DNA of 6,386 bases from Bacillota bacterium (GTDB lineage: Bacteria; Bacillota; Clostridia; Oscillospirales; Ruminococcaceae). This document shows, in pieces, positions 5,415 through 6,386 of the stretch. The stretch's first letter is position 1. The number at the start of each line of letters is the position of its first letter. Below the pieces are notes generated by a model. That model made no database searches. It worked only from the letters and a program-made list of their open reading frames with translations, and was not told the DNA's origin. Both the position numbers and the translations under genes were made by a program. Location: positions 1 through 6,386 of the forward strand of contig JAEXNS010000100.1 in NCBI GenBank assembly GCA_023439605.1, written 5' to 3'.

Positions 5415-6152
5415 CTAGTTTTTTATAGTTATAGGGACATATTCACCCTTAAGCCTTTTTGAAATTGCATCAAAAGCAATTAAACTAGGAGAACCATATG
5501 GAATAGGCTGACCTGTTCCAGTGGCGGCAACAAGCTGGTGGTCTTCAGGTATTACACCTATCAGCTGAACGCCTATAGTATCTATTACTTCATCAAGATC
5601 TTTTATTAAAGAAGACTCTAAAGCCTTTTTGTTAATCTTATTTATAATTAATCTTTGACGCTGATTTCCTTTAGTGTAAAATGCATCAGACATCATTCTA
5701 GCGTCTCTTATGCATATAGGGTCTGGAGTGGTTATAACTAAAATTAAGTCTGATTGTTGTACTATATCAAATACATGAGAATTTATTCCGGCTCCAGTGT
5801 CTATTATTATATAATCAAAAAACTTACGTATTTGTTGACATATATTTGCGATTTGTTCAGCTGTTACTACTGTAAATGGATTTTCAGGGGCACATAATAT
5901 ACTCAAATTACTAGCCATTTCAGTTTGAACAACGGCATCTAAAATATCACATTTTCCAGACAATACAGTACCTAAATCATGTTTTATTTTATTTTGCATA
6001 CCAAAAATAATATCTATACATCTTAATCCAAAATCAAGTTCAATAATAAGTGTTCTACTACCTTGTTTAGCGAGAGAGTAGCCTATTCCAGAACAAATTG
6101 TTGATTTTCCTGTTCCTCCTTTTCCAGAGGTAACTGCTATTACTTTAGACAT
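5415..6152 (-). CDS. minD: MinD-like ParA/MinD-family ATPase lacking a membrane-targeting tail
   Basis: MinD is a deviant-Walker P-loop ATPase that with MinC (and MinE or DivIVA/MinJ) keeps the division septum from misplaced sites. Visible are VTSGKGGTGKST (residues 7-18, with both Walker lysines Lys11 and Lys16), the switch region ELDFGLRCID (38-47), resembling the MinD DxDxGLRNLD, Walker B FDYIIIDTGAG (112-122), and ITTPDPICIRDA (140-151). The protein stops at 245 residues, at RLKGEYVPITIKN. Other MinD proteins run about 265-270 residues and end in an amphipathic membrane-targeting helix, which is absent here. It could be a true MinD with altered localisation or a related MinD/FlhG-type ATPase. 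The start has AAAGGAG about 7 nt upstream and a strong promoter behind it. No minC or minE is in the window. Repeat copy 3 begins immediately after the stop. Confidence 0.85.
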   Translation of the reverse strand: MSKVIAVTSGKGGTGKSTICSGIGYSLAKQGSRTLIIELDFGLRCIDIIFGMQNKIKHDLGTVLSGKCDILDAVVQTEMASNLSILCAPENPFTVVTAEQIANICQQIRKFFDYIIIDTGAGINSHVFDIVQQSDLILVITTPDPICIRDARMMSDAFYTKGNQRQRLIINKINKKALESSLIKDLDEVIDTIGVQLIGVIPEDHQLVAATGTGQPIPYGSPSLIAFDAISKRLKGEYVPITIKN

Positions 6153-6180
6153 AGAGGCTCCTTTCGAAAATTCTAAAAAA

Positions 6181-6207
6181 TTGAATAAATAAAAAAAATA
6201 TATTCAA
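6181..6207. repeat. 7-bp inverted repeat in the minD leader
   Basis: TTGAATA (6181-6187) and TATTCAA (6201-6207) are perfect inverted copies around 13 nt of A/T. On the - strand the pair starts at about the expected transcription start of the minD promoter and is followed by TTTTTTAG before the ribosome binding site. It might act as a weak leader hairpin or as an operator. An all-A/T stem makes attenuation doubtful. Confidence 0.35.
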
Positions 6208-6212
6208 TATAT

Positions 6213-6240
6213 ATTGTACCACAAATATATTTTTTGTCAA
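6213..6240 (-). promoter_or_regulatory. Vegetative (sigma-A type) promoter of minD
   Basis: On the - strand there is a perfect -35 TTGACA (6240-6235), a 16-nt spacer and a -10 TACAAT (6218-6213). It is preceded by TGG, giving an extended -10 (TGn). Transcription should begin near 6206, leaving a leader of about 50 nt that ends in CGAAAGGAGCCTCT before ATG 6152. It is the most convincing promoter in the window, and it indicates that the gene is read from its own start and not only from an upstream operon. Confidence 0.85.
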
Positions 6241-6386
6241 AGTTTATTTTAGTAAAAATAAATAAAATAGGCGAAATGTATTTAATTTCACTTAATTTTT
6301 GTGCAAGTTAAACAAAGAAATGTGTCTTACCTAACTAAAAAAATATATATCTATACATTTAAATTTGCTTTTTAGCAACTTAAGGC
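6241..6386. other. Gene-free AT-rich right edge
   Basis: No open frame with a ribosome binding site was found on either strand. A short hairpin, TTGCT (6365-6369) with AGCAA (6374-6378), could be the tail of an upstream terminator, but it lacks a proper T tract. There is nothing else I can support here. Confidence 0.5.

Noticed and set aside
5400..5420. Insertion of repeat copy 3 truncated minD and removed its membrane tail
   Set aside because: The stop TAG spans into the presumed target duplication and would have existed before insertion. Sequence beyond the other end of the element does not encode an amphipathic helix in frame.

Overview
The window looks like a piece of a low-GC, Gram-positive anaerobe of the Clostridia, most likely a Ruminococcus-like member of the Oscillospiraceae. 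The grounds are AT-rich coding sequence, strong AGGAG-type ribosome binding sites, a C-terminal dockerin module (typical of cellulosome- or amylosome-forming clostridia), a hisS-aspS pair, and a MinD-like gene next to mgsA. The species cannot be named from the sequence.

Layout. At the left edge (2-340, + strand) is the C-terminal end of a secreted dockerin protein: a Thr-rich linker built of 33-nt tandem repeats, then a two-repeat type I-like dockerin, then a strong intrinsic terminator. Every other gene is on the - strand. In transcription order, from the right edge leftwards, they are a MinD-like ATPase (5415-6152) with a clear extended -10 promoter, methylglyoxal synthase mgsA (4836-5240), hisS (3442-4755), aspS (1653-3428) and a DHH/DHHA1 phosphoesterase (538-1455). 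hisS and aspS are tightly coupled, since the aspS Shine-Dalgarno is fused to the hisS stop codon. A GC-rich hairpin separates mgsA from hisS. The DHH gene converges with the dockerin gene.

The least ordinary content is between the genes. Three copies of one dispersed repeat family lie at 392-531, 1508-1640 and 5316-5408. They have about 10-bp terminal inverted repeats (GTTACTATTC / GAATAGTAAC) and imperfect 8-bp direct repeats at their borders. The two longer copies share a foldable core with several nested hairpins. The third is inverted and lacks the core hairpins. Each copy starts within a few bases of the stop codon of a - strand gene. They look like a MITE-like or ERIC-like mobile structured repeat. 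I cannot assign them to a named family.

The coding genes are mostly housekeeping: two class II aminoacyl-tRNA synthetases, a glycolytic bypass enzyme, a DHH phosphoesterase and a Min-type ATPase. Two have notable residue-level features. The MinD-like protein ends where a membrane-targeting helix would normally begin. MgsA carries Asn at the position I align with catalytic-site Asp101 of the E. coli enzyme.
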